Shown in pieces: positions 52,607 to 60,164 of a stretch of DNA of 64,000 nt. The translations under genes and the position numbers were made by a program. The notes below the pieces were generated by a model. It did not search any database, was not told the DNA's origin, and saw only the letters and a program-made list of their open reading frames with translations. Location: assembly GCA_000383295.1 (NCBI GenBank), contig KB911076.1, positions 1 through 64,000 of the forward strand, in the 5' to 3' direction. This stretch comes from Faecalispora sporosphaeroides DSM 1294 (GTDB taxonomy: Bacteria; Bacillota; Clostridia; Oscillospirales; Acutalibacteraceae). Numbering within the stretch: the first letter of the stretch is position 1; each line of letters starts with the position of its first letter.

Positions 52607-54385
52607 CTATTTTTGCGAGGCGATCCTCTCCGCTAACTCCGTCAGATAAAGCCAGCGCTCCGTCTTTGCTTCCAGATCAGATTCCAGCTCCGCTTTTTGC
52701 CCCATCAGGGCTTGCAGGCGCACATAATCGCTGGCAGATTGTGCGATTTGCGCTTCGCATTCGGCGATTTTCGCCTCCAGCGCCGCAATGTCGTCCTCTA
52801 TGGTTTCAAATTCCCGCTGCTCGTTAAAAGAGAATTTCAGTTTCTGCGCCCTTTTGAGCGTCGCTTTGGGGGCGGCGGTATCCTTTTTGGGGGCGGGCTG
52901 CTGCGTTTCCTTCCGTTTTTCGTCGTAGTCGGTGTAATTCCCCGGGTACCGCAGAATGCTGCCGCCGTCGTTGACCTCGAAAATTATATCCGCAACCTTG
53001 TCCAGAAAATAGCGGTCATGTGATACCGCGAGCACAGGGCCGGCGAAGGAGTCCAGATAATCCTCCAGAATGGTCAGGGTTTCAATGTCCAGATCATTGG
53101 TGGGCTCGTCCAGCAGCAGAATGTTCGGCGCTTCCATCAAAATGCTCAAAAGATACAGCCGCCTGCGCTCGCCGCCGCTGAGTCTGCCGATCAGGGAGTA
53201 TTGCAGGTCCGGCGAAAACAAAAAGCGCTCCAGCATCTGCGATGCGGAGAAAGTGCCCTCCGCGGTTTTCACCTCATTGGAAACCTCGCAGATAAAGTCG
53301 TAGACTCTCTGTTTCGGGTCGAGCTCGCGGGATTCCTGTGAAAAATATCCGATTTTCACGGTGGTGCCGACCTCCACGGTTCCCTCATCGGGCAGGAGCC
53401 GGCCCGCGATCAAATTCAGCAGCGTGGATTTGCCGGCGCCGTTTTTGCCCACGATGCCGATCCGATCCTCCCGCTCCATCAGGTAAGAAAAATCCCGGAT
53501 TACCGTGCGGCCGTCGAAGGCTTTGGTGAGGTGCGACAGCTCGATGATCTTTTTTCCCAATCGGCTCGACAAGTGAGATAGCTGCACCGTGTCGTCCATT
53601 TCGGGCGCGTCCTGGTCTTTGAGCGCCTCGTATCGGTCGATTCGGCTGCGACTTTTTGTGCCGCGGGCCCTTGCGCCCCGCATAATCCACTGGTATTCCT
53701 TGCGCAGAAGCGTCTGCCGCTTTCGTTCGCTGGCCGCTTCCATTTCGGCGCGCTGGGCCTTGAGCTCCAGATACTTCGAGTAATTCGCCTCGTAGGGGTA
53801 GAGCTTGCTGCGAGAGAGCTCGACGATGTGGTTGACGACTCTCTCCAGAAAATACCGGTCATGGGTGACCATAATGAGCCCGCCGGTAAAGCGGAGAAGC
53901 CGCTGCTCCAGCCACGCGACCATTTCGCTGTCCAAGTGGTTGGTGGGCTCGTCCAGAATCAAAATGTCCGCGGGGTGAATCAGCGCGGTGGCCAAGGCCA
54001 CGCGTTTTCTCTGCCCGCCCGACAGCACGCCCATTTTTGCGTCAAAATCCGTGATGCCAAGCCGTGTCAGCATGGACTTTGCCTCGTATTCCTTCAGCTC
54101 GCGGAACTGCGCGGGGAACTCCGCAAACACCTGCTCCAGCACGGTGCAGTCATCCCGAAAGGGCGGGTTCTGCGGAAGATAAGACAGCTGTATGTTGGGG
54201 TTCATAGCGATGGAGCCCTCGTCCGGCGGCTCCACACCGGCCAGAATTTTCAGCAAAGTGCTTTTCCCGGTGCCGTTGATCCCGATGATTCCCACCCGGT
54301 TGCCCTCGTTCAGGTACAGCGAGACTTCCTGCAGCAGCTGCTTCATCCCATAATTCTTTGAAATTTTCTCTGCGGACAGTAGCAT
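52607..54385 (-). CDS. ABC-F family ATPase (Uup-like)
   Basis: A 592-residue soluble protein with two ABC domains and no membrane segments. First Walker A is GINGTGKST and signature LSGGQRKRVALA; second Walker A is GKNGAGKST and signature LSGGERRRLYLL. Walker B motifs ILDEPTNHLD and LLDEPTNDLD are present. The C-terminal part is a coiled coil rich in Glu/Lys (EFETIEDDIAALEAKIAECEAQI, in blocks), as in Uup, which binds DNA or the ribosome. ABC-F proteins act on ribosomes; an antibiotic-resistance role is possible but the Uup-like tail argues for housekeeping. The ATG at 54385 follows AAGGAG. A family A leader lies upstream. Confidence 0.93.
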   Translation of the reverse strand: MLLSAEKISKNYGMKQLLQEVSLYLNEGNRVGIIGINGTGKSTLLKILAGVEPPDEGSIAMNPNIQLSYLPQNPPFRDDCTVLEQVFAEFPAQFRELKEYEAKSMLTRLGITDFDAKMGVLSGGQRKRVALATALIHPADILILDEPTNHLDSEMVAWLEQRLLRFTGGLIMVTHDRYFLERVVNHIVELSRSKLYPYEANYSKYLELKAQRAEMEAASERKRQTLLRKEYQWIMRGARARGTKSRSRIDRYEALKDQDAPEMDDTVQLSHLSSRLGKKIIELSHLTKAFDGRTVIRDFSYLMEREDRIGIVGKNGAGKSTLLNLIAGRLLPDEGTVEVGTTVKIGYFSQESRELDPKQRVYDFICEVSNEVKTAEGTFSASQMLERFLFSPDLQYSLIGRLSGGERRRLYLLSILMEAPNILLLDEPTNDLDIETLTILEDYLDSFAGPVLAVSHDRYFLDKVADIIFEVNDGGSILRYPGNYTDYDEKRKETQQPAPKKDTAAPKATLKRAQKLKFSFNEQREFETIEDDIAALEAKIAECEAQIAQSASDYVRLQALMGQKAELESDLEAKTERWLYLTELAERIASQK

Positions 54386-54518
54386 GGATTGCTCCTTTTT
54401 CGTTGACTTACGATGAATGTCAGCAAGATGATCACCCGCAATGTCCTTTTTGGGGAGTACGCTTCCGAGCGGGCTCATCGTACCTCTGTGTTTTGTTTTC
54501 CTATTTGTAAAGCCGATG

Positions 54519-54583
54519 TTTCAATGCTCTCTCAGGCATCGAAAGCTTTGCTTTCGCTTATGCCGTGAGGTTATTATAACACA
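54519..54583 (-). repeat. Dispersed leader repeat, family A, copy 8
   Basis: On the minus strand: TGTTATAATAACCTCACGGCAT, hairpin CGAAAGC-aaa-GCTTTCG, then ATGCC, TGAGAGAGCATTGAAA. Stem bases differ on both sides from copy 4 (GGCAT/ATGCC against GGCGC/GCGCC, and CGAAAGC/GCTTTCG against CCGAAGC/GCTTCGG). A promoter TAGATA (54596-54601)-N17-TATAAT (54573-54578) points to the ABC-F operon. Confidence 0.8.
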
Positions 54584-54718
54584 GATTCAAACGCGTATCT
54601 ACCGTGCGCCGGCCGCCGGTTTCAGATGACCGGCAGATGGCCGGAGAAACGGCAATCCTGCTGAACGATAAAAAGCTGCAATAAAAAAGAGAGCGAAAGC
54701 GCTCTCCGGTTGGTGCGG

Positions 54719-55150
54719 TCAGTCTGTGGGGGAATAAAAAAATGTGGTGTTGTCCACAATCCGGCACCATTTCTGGTGCTCCAGTACATGGATGATATCG
54801 CTGCGCTTTGTACCCTTGCCGATCGCTTTGGTGATGTCGGTAATATGGATCAGCTGATTCGCGTTTTGCTGAAAAACGACGAGCAGCCGATCCCTCAAAT
54901 CCTCCATAGAGGAAGCCGTTTTGGCTTTCACCGGCTTTACACCGGCAAGACACTCCGGGTGCTTCTTCATATAGAGAACATACACGGTTTTGATGCGGCT
55001 GAGCAATGCGGGGGAAATGTGAATCAGCTCCGGCAGCTCTTCAAACCGGCAGTTCACCAGATCGCGCATCCATTTATAGCTGTGAAGATCGCAATAGCGA
55101 AGAAAATCAGAATAACTATCGCCATAATAAATTTGCTTGATTTCGTCCAT
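54719..55150 (-). CDS. Hypothetical protein, possibly winged-helix
   Basis: A 143-residue protein that I do not recognise. The N-terminal half is helical with a repeated acidic/aromatic pattern (QIYYGDSYSDFLRYCDLHSYKWMRD). The C-terminal 70 residues could form a winged helix (DLRDRLLVVFQQNANQLIHITDITKAIG, then a hairpin WCRIVDNTTFFYS). I selected the ATG at 55150, about 9-10 bases after GGAAGG; the frame is open much further upstream but lacks a start signal there. It is divergent from the Tlp-like cluster. No operon partner. Confidence 0.6.
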   Translation of the reverse strand: MDEIKQIYYGDSYSDFLRYCDLHSYKWMRDLVNCRFEELPELIHISPALLSRIKTVYVLYMKKHPECLAGVKPVKAKTASSMEDLRDRLLVVFQQNANQLIHITDITKAIGKGTKRSDIIHVLEHQKWCRIVDNTTFFYSPTD

Positions 55151-55423
55151 TACGTTCATCCTTCCGTTTTTATGACACGAAAAATAATTATACTCGGTAT
55201 TTTTACCAGATACAAGGCTTGACTTTTGCAGGAGACAGGTTATGGTTGAACGGTTTTGGATGAGAAAGCGGTATTGCGGGCAAAACTCACAGCTTCTGCC
55301 AAGGGCTTTTGATTTCCCAATATGAGATTTTTTCCTTGCAAAAAATGCCTGATGCGAACAGCGATAAACCGCATGCTTTGACCGCATACTAATAAAAAAC
55401 AGAGGATGTAGGGGGGATCTCTT

Positions 55424-55876
55424 TTGGACAGGGATTTATTGATTCAGCAGGTGAAAAGTGAATACGCTCGTCTGGCGCAGCTGGAAAACCGGGAACACAT
55501 TACAAATCAGACTTACAGCGGCGTTTCACCGGAGGCGTATTATGAAAAAACGTTGGAAAAAGCGATTCGCGATATTTCCACCGGAAAATACGACGACTGC
55601 GCTTCCGGCCTGCAGGTAGTGGAGCGAATCGCAAACCGCAGCACAAAAGCCCGGCGGATTCAGAATACGATTGAATCCACACTGCACAATATGGAAACCG
55701 CCGAAGAAATTATGGCATTGGAGCCGAACGGCAAAAAAACGCAGGACTTGAAAGAGAAAAACGAGCGCAGGGCCGAGGCAATTCCGCAGATGATCCGCGA
55801 AATGAAAGAGGAACTGGCCCGGGAGGAGCTTGACGCCGACAGCCCCAATGTGATAGGAGGCGGCGGGAATGGATAA
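55424..55876 (+). CDS. Tlp-related protein with an extra N-terminal domain
   Basis: A 150-residue protein. Residues about 73-132 match the pattern of small acid-soluble spore protein Tlp: N-T-I-E-S-T-L-H-N-M-E-T-A-E-E, then LKEKNERRAEAIPQMIREMKEEL. The first 70 residues (QQVKSEYARLAQLENREH, YEKTLEKAIRDISTGKYDDCASGLQVVER) are not part of Tlp and are unknown to me. The end is Gly-rich. Start by a TTG at 55424 with GGGGG upstream. It overlaps the next Tlp-like gene by 8 bases. Role in the spore is inferred from family only. Confidence 0.7.
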   Translation: MDRDLLIQQVKSEYARLAQLENREHITNQTYSGVSPEAYYEKTLEKAIRDISTGKYDDCASGLQVVERIANRSTKARRIQNTIESTLHNMETAEEIMALEPNGKKTQDLKEKNERRAEAIPQMIREMKEELAREELDADSPNVIGGGGNG

Positions 55877-56111
55877 CAATTCCGGTACGATCAAAGAAAT
55901 GCACGAGGAAGAGGGACGCGAGAAGATCAAAAAGCTCCAGAAGAAGATCGATACCACAAAGTATAATATGGAGGTGTCTTCAGAGATTCTCGCCGAAACG
56001 CCCTCGGACACACAGAAAGTGAAGCTGATCGAGAAAAACAAACGGCGCCGGCACGGGATCGCGGGCCTGGAAAAGGAAATCCGCGACATGGAAGAGGCGC
56101 TGGAAAAATAA
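55869..56111 (+). CDS. Tlp-like small protein
   Basis: An 80-residue, highly charged helical protein. The layout KKIDTTKYNMEVSSEIL - KLIEKNKRRRHGIAGLEKEIRDMEE parallels Tlp (N-T-I-E-N...E-K-N-x-R-R-E...). The similarity is weaker than for the gene at 57011, so it is a diverged paralogue. The start overlaps the upstream gene; AGGAGG lies before the ATG. Tlp proteins are forespore-specific in Bacillus. Confidence 0.65.
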   Translation: MDNNSGTIKEMHEEEGREKIKKLQKKIDTTKYNMEVSSEILAETPSDTQKVKLIEKNKRRRHGIAGLEKEIRDMEEALEK

Positions 56112-56155
56112 GGACAAAGAAAGCGGAGGCACCAGCGTGACTCCGCTTTTTCGCG

Positions 56156-56305
56156 TTATTTGTCATTGCCCGGCTTGTGCCTGCCGGCAGACTGCTTTTT
56201 GTGATTTCGCCCCTCTCCGTCATTGGCGCTTTGAGCCATCGTCTGGCCGCCCTTCGCTTTTTGCTCACGGATTTCTTTTGGGTCGATTTGACTGTCTTTC
56301 GCCAT
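56156..56305 (-). CDS. Small hydrophilic protein (49 aa)
   Basis: A 49-residue ORF, too short for routine gene calling, with a strong ribosome binding site (GGAGAGGTGATATC before the ATG at 56305). The product starts MAKDSQIDPKEIREQKAKGG and is Lys/Gln/Gly-rich with no hydrophobic core, like many small spore-associated proteins. It is convergent with the Tlp-like gene and divergent from the HD-Tlp gene. An antisense open frame covering this region looks like a shadow. Confidence 0.6.
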   Translation of the reverse strand: MAKDSQIDPKEIREQKAKGGQTMAQSANDGEGRNHKKQSAGRHKPGNDK

Positions 56306-56386
56306 GATATCACCTCTCCCATAGAATTCGCTGTGGGCGGCGCATTATTCCGAATTGAAAACAAATACTACATCCGGGGTGATGAT

Positions 56387-57241
56387 TTGGCAAAAGGCAG
56401 CGCATTTTTTGAAGAAATGGAGCGGCATCTGCTTTCGGATGAAACGCCGTCCCGCTTCTTATCCTCTCAGACCGATTCCCCCGCTCTCAGGGAGTATCCG
56501 TTTCATCTGCTGAAGCAGCTGCAGAGCACACCGCAGTCCCCTCTGCACCACCCGGAGGGCAGCGCGTGGAATCATACTCTGCTGGTGGTGGACGAGGCCG
56601 CAAAGGTCAAAGAAGAAAGCAGCGATCCCCGCGCTTTTATGTGGGCGGCGCTGCTGCACGACATCGGCAAGCCCTCTACCACCGCGCGCAGAAAAGGTAA
56701 AATCACATCCTATGACCACGATAAAGTGGGAGCAAAGCTCACAGAGGAGTTCCTCCGCTTTTTTACGGCGGACACGGCATTCATCGAACGGGTGACCCAG
56801 CTGGTTCGGTACCACATGCAGATTCTGTTTGTGGGAAAGAATTTGCCCTTTGCTGACGTGCAGGGAATGAAGCAAAATGCGGATATCCGGGAGATTGCTC
56901 TGCTGGGCCTTTGTGACAGACTGGGAAGAAAAGGGGCCGACCGCCGACGGGAAGAGGAAAACATCCGTACTTTTATGAAAAAAGCGAATTGTATTCAGGA
57001 GGGAAACCATATGAAACCGAATCCGGATAACCGTGCGGATAATTTGGACAAAATTCGGCACAACATGGACATGACCATCGAAAATATCCACCGCGCCGAC
57101 GAGATGATAGAGAAAACATCCGACGAGAAAATGAAAAGGGATCTGAAAGCCAAAAATGAACGCCGGATCGAAGCTCTCGGCGGCATGCGGCGTGAGATCA
57201 GGGATGAGACAAATGCTGCGAAAAACGACAGGCTCCAGTAA
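56387..57241 (+). CDS. HD-domain protein in frame with spore protein Tlp
   Basis: One open frame holds two parts. Part 1 (56387 to about 57000) is an HD hydrolase similar in layout to clostridial HDIG proteins: SAFFEEMERHLL, HHPEGSAWNHTLLVVD, then the metal site LLHDIGKPSTT, VRYHMQILF, and RREEENIRTFMKKA. A TTG at 56387 with GGGGTGATGA upstream is my start choice. Part 2 starts at an internal ATG (57011) with its own CAGGAGGG site and encodes a typical 76-residue Tlp: NPDNRADNLDKIRHNMDMTIENI, then LKAKNERRIEALGGMRREIRDE (in blocks). No stop separates them. Confidence 0.75.
   Translation: MAKGSAFFEEMERHLLSDETPSRFLSSQTDSPALREYPFHLLKQLQSTPQSPLHHPEGSAWNHTLLVVDEAAKVKEESSDPRAFMWAALLHDIGKPSTTARRKGKITSYDHDKVGAKLTEEFLRFFTADTAFIERVTQLVRYHMQILFVGKNLPFADVQGMKQNADIREIALLGLCDRLGRKGADRRREEENIRTFMKKANCIQEGNHMKPNPDNRADNLDKIRHNMDMTIENIHRADEMIEKTSDEKMKRDLKAKNERRIEALGGMRREIRDETNAAKNDRLQ
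57011..57241 (+). CDS. tlp: Small acid-soluble spore protein Tlp (internal start)
   Basis: The 76-residue product matches Tlp in length and pattern: P-N-P-D-N-R-A-D-N near the start, N-x-T-I-E-N-I-H-R-A-D-E, and EKNERR-type LKAKNERRIEALGG in the second half. A strong ribosome binding site (AGGAGGGAAACC) immediately precedes the ATG, which suggests independent initiation although the frame is open from the upstream HD domain. Confidence 0.8.
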   Translation: MKPNPDNRADNLDKIRHNMDMTIENIHRADEMIEKTSDEKMKRDLKAKNERRIEALGGMRREIRDETNAAKNDRLQ

Positions 57242-57406
57242 GGCCGATATATTTGGAAAAAGCGGCAGTGCACGACGACAAAATGCCCTGAAAAAATCCT
57301 CCAAAAGGCGACGCAGGGCAGCAAAAAACACAGCCCAGAGCCAGCAATGTGCCGATTCTGATAACAGTTGCGAAATTAGATGCTCTTAGAACAAGAAAAA
57401 GGAGCT

Positions 57407-57543
57407 GTTACAAAATAGCCTTATCCAAAAAATATACACAATAATGCGTCTTGGTCTGACCTGTATGAGTCGTTCCAAGGCGCATTTCCTTGTGTTTGAG
57501 GTTATTGCTTTGGTCAATTTGCTATCGCAGATTCTTTTAGCAC
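57407..57543. repeat. MITE-like repeat, family B, copy 2
   Basis: A 137-bp relative of the element at 4924, similar by eye along its whole length. The ends GTTACAAAA and TTTTAGCAC are degraded inverted repeats. The central hairpin ATGCGTCTTGG / CCAAGGCGCAT is preserved exactly. It lies between the convergent tlp and EFR1 genes. The remaining part of 57242-57621 holds no other feature I can support. Confidence 0.75.
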
Positions 57544-57621
57544 CAGCCTCATGGCGCTTTAGGGGGAAACGGCTGCTGACTTCGGTTTCCGACGCGGCCC
57601 GGCAGAGAAGCACCCGCAGAT

Positions 57622-58452
57622 TTATAGAAAAAATTCAGGCTCCGCCCGGCGGGTAAAATCTCTTTCCAGCATCCGCTTATGGGATAGGAACTGCTCGTCA
57701 TCAAAATATTTTGCATTTTGCTCACATCGTTTTACGCAAGCATGACACTTAATGCAGATCCCGATTATGTCGGAAGGGTCATTCGGATTGATAGACCCCA
57801 TCGGACATCGGCGGATGCAAACACCGCAGTGATTGCACTTTTCCATATCGGTTTTTGGTTTGGCTTTCAAAAAAACCGCGGGATTTCCGTCCAGCCCTTT
57901 GGGGGTATAATACACTTGTGGGGGATTGGCGCCCGTTACGCCGACGGGCTTAGGATAAGCCTTGAGCGTGCTGATCTTCGCGACGATTTCCTTTGAAAAA
58001 TTTTCTATTTTCTCCATATCGGCCTGATCCGGCCGGCCCGCCGCCAAAACTGTTGAAAAAGCGTGTTGAGCGACCAAGCCAGCCCCCGCAATGGTATGAA
58101 ATCCGTTTGCTTCTAAAATATTACGCAACTCAATCAGCGCGTCATCAAAGCTGCGGTTGCCAAATATGGCAATCGGGACGGCGAACGCATCGTTCCCGAT
58201 AGAATGTTCCTGTACATAAGGCAGCAGTTTGTTTGGAACTCTGCCTGCGTAGACAGGTGTTCCCCATATCACCAGATCGGTTTTCTGAAAGGAGTTTACG
58301 CCTTCTCTTTGCGCGGGAAGGGTATAGTCGAGTTTTTCAACCGGCACACCAAGTTTTGCTCCAATGGCCCCCGCAAGAGAGACAACCGCTTTTTCCGTGT
58401 TCCCAACCGGGCTGAAATATACAGCCCAAACTTTTCTGATTTCCAAATTCAT
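57622..58452 (-). CDS. EFR1-type flavodoxin/ferredoxin fusion protein
   Basis: A 276-residue protein. The N-terminal flavodoxin-like half begins VYFSPVGNTEKAV (phosphate loop) and includes VIWGTPVYAGRVPNKLLPY. The C-terminal ferredoxin half binds two [4Fe-4S] clusters: CNHCGVCIRRCP and CIKCHACVKRCE. It should pass electrons in the cytosol; partners are unknown. The ATG at 58452 follows AAGGGAG. It is monocistronic. Confidence 0.92.
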   Translation of the reverse strand: MNLEIRKVWAVYFSPVGNTEKAVVSLAGAIGAKLGVPVEKLDYTLPAQREGVNSFQKTDLVIWGTPVYAGRVPNKLLPYVQEHSIGNDAFAVPIAIFGNRSFDDALIELRNILEANGFHTIAGAGLVAQHAFSTVLAAGRPDQADMEKIENFSKEIVAKISTLKAYPKPVGVTGANPPQVYYTPKGLDGNPAVFLKAKPKTDMEKCNHCGVCIRRCPMGSINPNDPSDIIGICIKCHACVKRCEQNAKYFDDEQFLSHKRMLERDFTRRAEPEFFL

Positions 58453-58649
58453 TACGACTCCCTTCAAAACAATTACGCATTTACATTTGCACCCAGCCGT
58501 TTGCAATCGACTTTATTTGTGCTTAAACTATAACAGAATCGCCTTGCAAAGTAAATGCGATAGGAGATTTATAACCATCGAATCAATTTCTATGGATAAA
58601 TGATAAAAATCAACCAAGATTCTGAAAGAAAATTCCATACCAACAAAAA

Positions 58650-58789
58650 GCCGAAGCAAACGCTACGGTAATTCCGTTTTAATTTGCGGGACGAGATGTG
58701 TCCTTCCCCCACCCTCGGTGGGGGAAGGACACAAACTCATTTGCATAATCCACTGGAGATGCTGTAATGCAAACGTGCTTTGCTTCGGC
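58650..58789. repeat. Nested inverted-repeat element
   Basis: The outer arms GCCGAAGCAAA (58650-58660) and TTTGCTTCGGC (58779-58789) pair perfectly over 11 bp. Inside is a perfect 16-bp stem, GTGTCCTTCCCCCACC (58698-58713) and its complement (58717-58732), with a 3-base loop. A T-rich tract follows the outer right arm. No good ORF. It lies in the 563-base gap 58453-59015 between two minus-strand genes. It could be a small MITE, a structured RNA or a complex terminator. Confidence 0.6.
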
Positions 58790-58934
58790 CTTTCTTATTT
58801 TCCGATTTTTAAAACGCGGTACGTTTTTGTTTTGTATTTGACTCTGCCGGCATAGAACACTGCCCTGCAACGGCTACTTGGTCAGAGGATCCTGAGCGGG
58901 AGAGAAAAATCGGATTCGCTCTGCCATCAAAACA

Positions 58935-58994
58935 AGAAGCGCGGCCACAGGTTTTTTCTCTCTGCGGACGCGCTTCTGCTTTTTCATTTTCACT
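58935..58994 (+). terminator. Hairpin with T tail
   Basis: AGAAGCGCG (58935-58943) / CGCGCTTCT (58979-58987) followed by GCTTTTT. The loop is long (35 bases). It is close to the 3' end of the convergently read His-rich gene, so it may act for either strand. Confidence 0.5.
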
Positions 58995-59015
58995 GATTAT
59001 GGCCTTCCGATCTCT

Positions 59016-59519
59016 CTACCCGTGGTGGTGGTCGTGGCTGCGGCCGCAGTGAGCGGCTGCAATCTGCTCACCCGTCTCAGTCAGGGCGATGCTGCCCAAC
59101 TCCAGCACAGGGGTGTTGCCTAAAAAGCTGGGTCTGGCGGCTCCCTCCGCTACTGTTGCGCAGAAATACTCGTAGAGTGCGCTTGTCCTGTACTCCTCAT
59201 AACCGTACCCGTTCAGAGGGATGTCGTAATCCAGAGTGATAAGGCCCAAATCTTCCAGCGTTTGCAGGAAGGCACCCGCCTCCTTGACCGTTTTCATGTC
59301 GTCATCCGCCGAGCGCAAGAAAACCGGCGCCAGAGCGGTGGAGACAAAATCCTCCTCCCGGTCATCCCTGACGGTGAACCGGGCCACAGGCAGGTAATGG
59401 CTGTGGCTGAGTTGATGAAGAAAATCCTTTTGGCTTTTTGTTACCTCGACCGGCGCGGCGTGGACGTCCGCCTGGCGGGGGTGCTCATGGCCGCAGCCGC
59501 AGTGTTCGTCGTGTGGCAT
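59016..59519 (-). CDS. Hypothetical protein with His/Cys-rich ends
   Basis: A 167-residue soluble protein that I do not recognise. Both ends look like metal-binding tails: HDEHCGCGHEH at the N terminus and HCGRSHDHHHG at the C terminus. The middle (KDFLHQLSHSHYLPVARFTVRD, then LGLITLDYDIPLNGYGYEEY) has the look of a winged-helix or small alpha/beta domain. I used the ATG at 59519, with CAGGAG 11 bases upstream. Zn or Ni storage, or a metallochaperone role, is a guess. No neighbour supports a pathway. Confidence 0.65.
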   Translation of the reverse strand: MPHDEHCGCGHEHPRQADVHAAPVEVTKSQKDFLHQLSHSHYLPVARFTVRDDREEDFVSTALAPVFLRSADDDMKTVKEAGAFLQTLEDLGLITLDYDIPLNGYGYEEYRTSALYEYFCATVAEGAARPSFLGNTPVLELGSIALTETGEQIAAAHCGRSHDHHHG

Positions 59520-59747
59520 TGTGATATACTCCTGTTCATTTGTCTTAATAGAACTATGATACACTGATGGAGGCAAAAAGTCCACAGCAGCATCCGGGTA
59601 AAACAGCTGAACAGAGAAATTCGCAGGCGCACCCGCATGGTTGGCTGATTTTCCGACGGGAACTCGGCCTTAATGCTGGCCTGCGCACGCCTGCACCATG
59701 CAGCAGGTACGCAGTGGACATCAATGCTTGCATTAGTAAGAATATAT

Positions 59748-59800
59748 AAAAGCAGGCTGAAACAGCTACGATTTGCATCTGTTTCAGCCTGCTTTTGCTG
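59748..59800. terminator. Perfect 18-bp stem terminator
   Basis: AAAAGCAGGCTGAAACAG / CTGTTTCAGCCTGCTTTT with a 13-base loop and A/T ends. It marks the left boundary of the second mobile island. Apart from it, the stretch 59520-59870 shows nothing. Confidence 0.85.
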
Positions 59801-59870
59801 TGTCATTTGCTCAATTTAGATGCAGGCTTAACTGGAGTAAAATCCAACACATAGCAAATTATTAACCAAT

Positions 59871-60164
59871 TTAAATCGTCCGGTCTGTCACTGTAACTTG
59901 GGTAATGACATCCCGCAATCTATCTTTGCCTACCATGTATTCCAGTACATCATCGGCGGTATTGTAGCATTTTTCTGAACTGTCATTATTTATTTCAGAT
60001 ATGATAAACTTATTATCGTTGTGTTTAAAAACACCATATTCTTTGCCTCCCCATATAAAAGTAACCTCACCGCCATCATTTATGCACCATTTAAATTCAC
60101 TTATTGTCTTAAATTTATTATCATCCAGACTACTCGCCTGCACAATTCTGTTCAAAACATTCAT
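59871..60164 (-). CDS. Putative immunity protein
   Basis: A 97-residue acidic protein directly after the DUF4417-toxin gene. It contains KTISEFKWCINDGGEVTFIWGGKEYGVF and ends DVLEYMVGKDRLRDVITQVTVTDRTI (in blocks), a pattern that I associate with small proteins encoded just behind toxin modules of the PHDH type. The start is uncertain: the ATG at 60164 overlaps the upstream stop (ATGA), and a TTG at 60155 has better spacing from GGGAG. Its function is inferred from position and size. Confidence 0.6.
   Translation of the reverse strand: MNVLNRIVQASSLDDNKFKTISEFKWCINDGGEVTFIWGGKEYGVFKHNDNKFIISEINNDSSEKCYNTADDVLEYMVGKDRLRDVITQVTVTDRTI

Noticed and set aside
56177-56386. N-terminal extension of the HD-Tlp frame
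   Set aside because: It is antisense to the small gene at 56156-56305 and does not resemble HD proteins; the TTG at 56387 has a ribosome binding site.
58679-58870. 63-codon minus-strand ORF in the nested hairpin
   Set aside because: It is created by the inverted repeats; no start signal.
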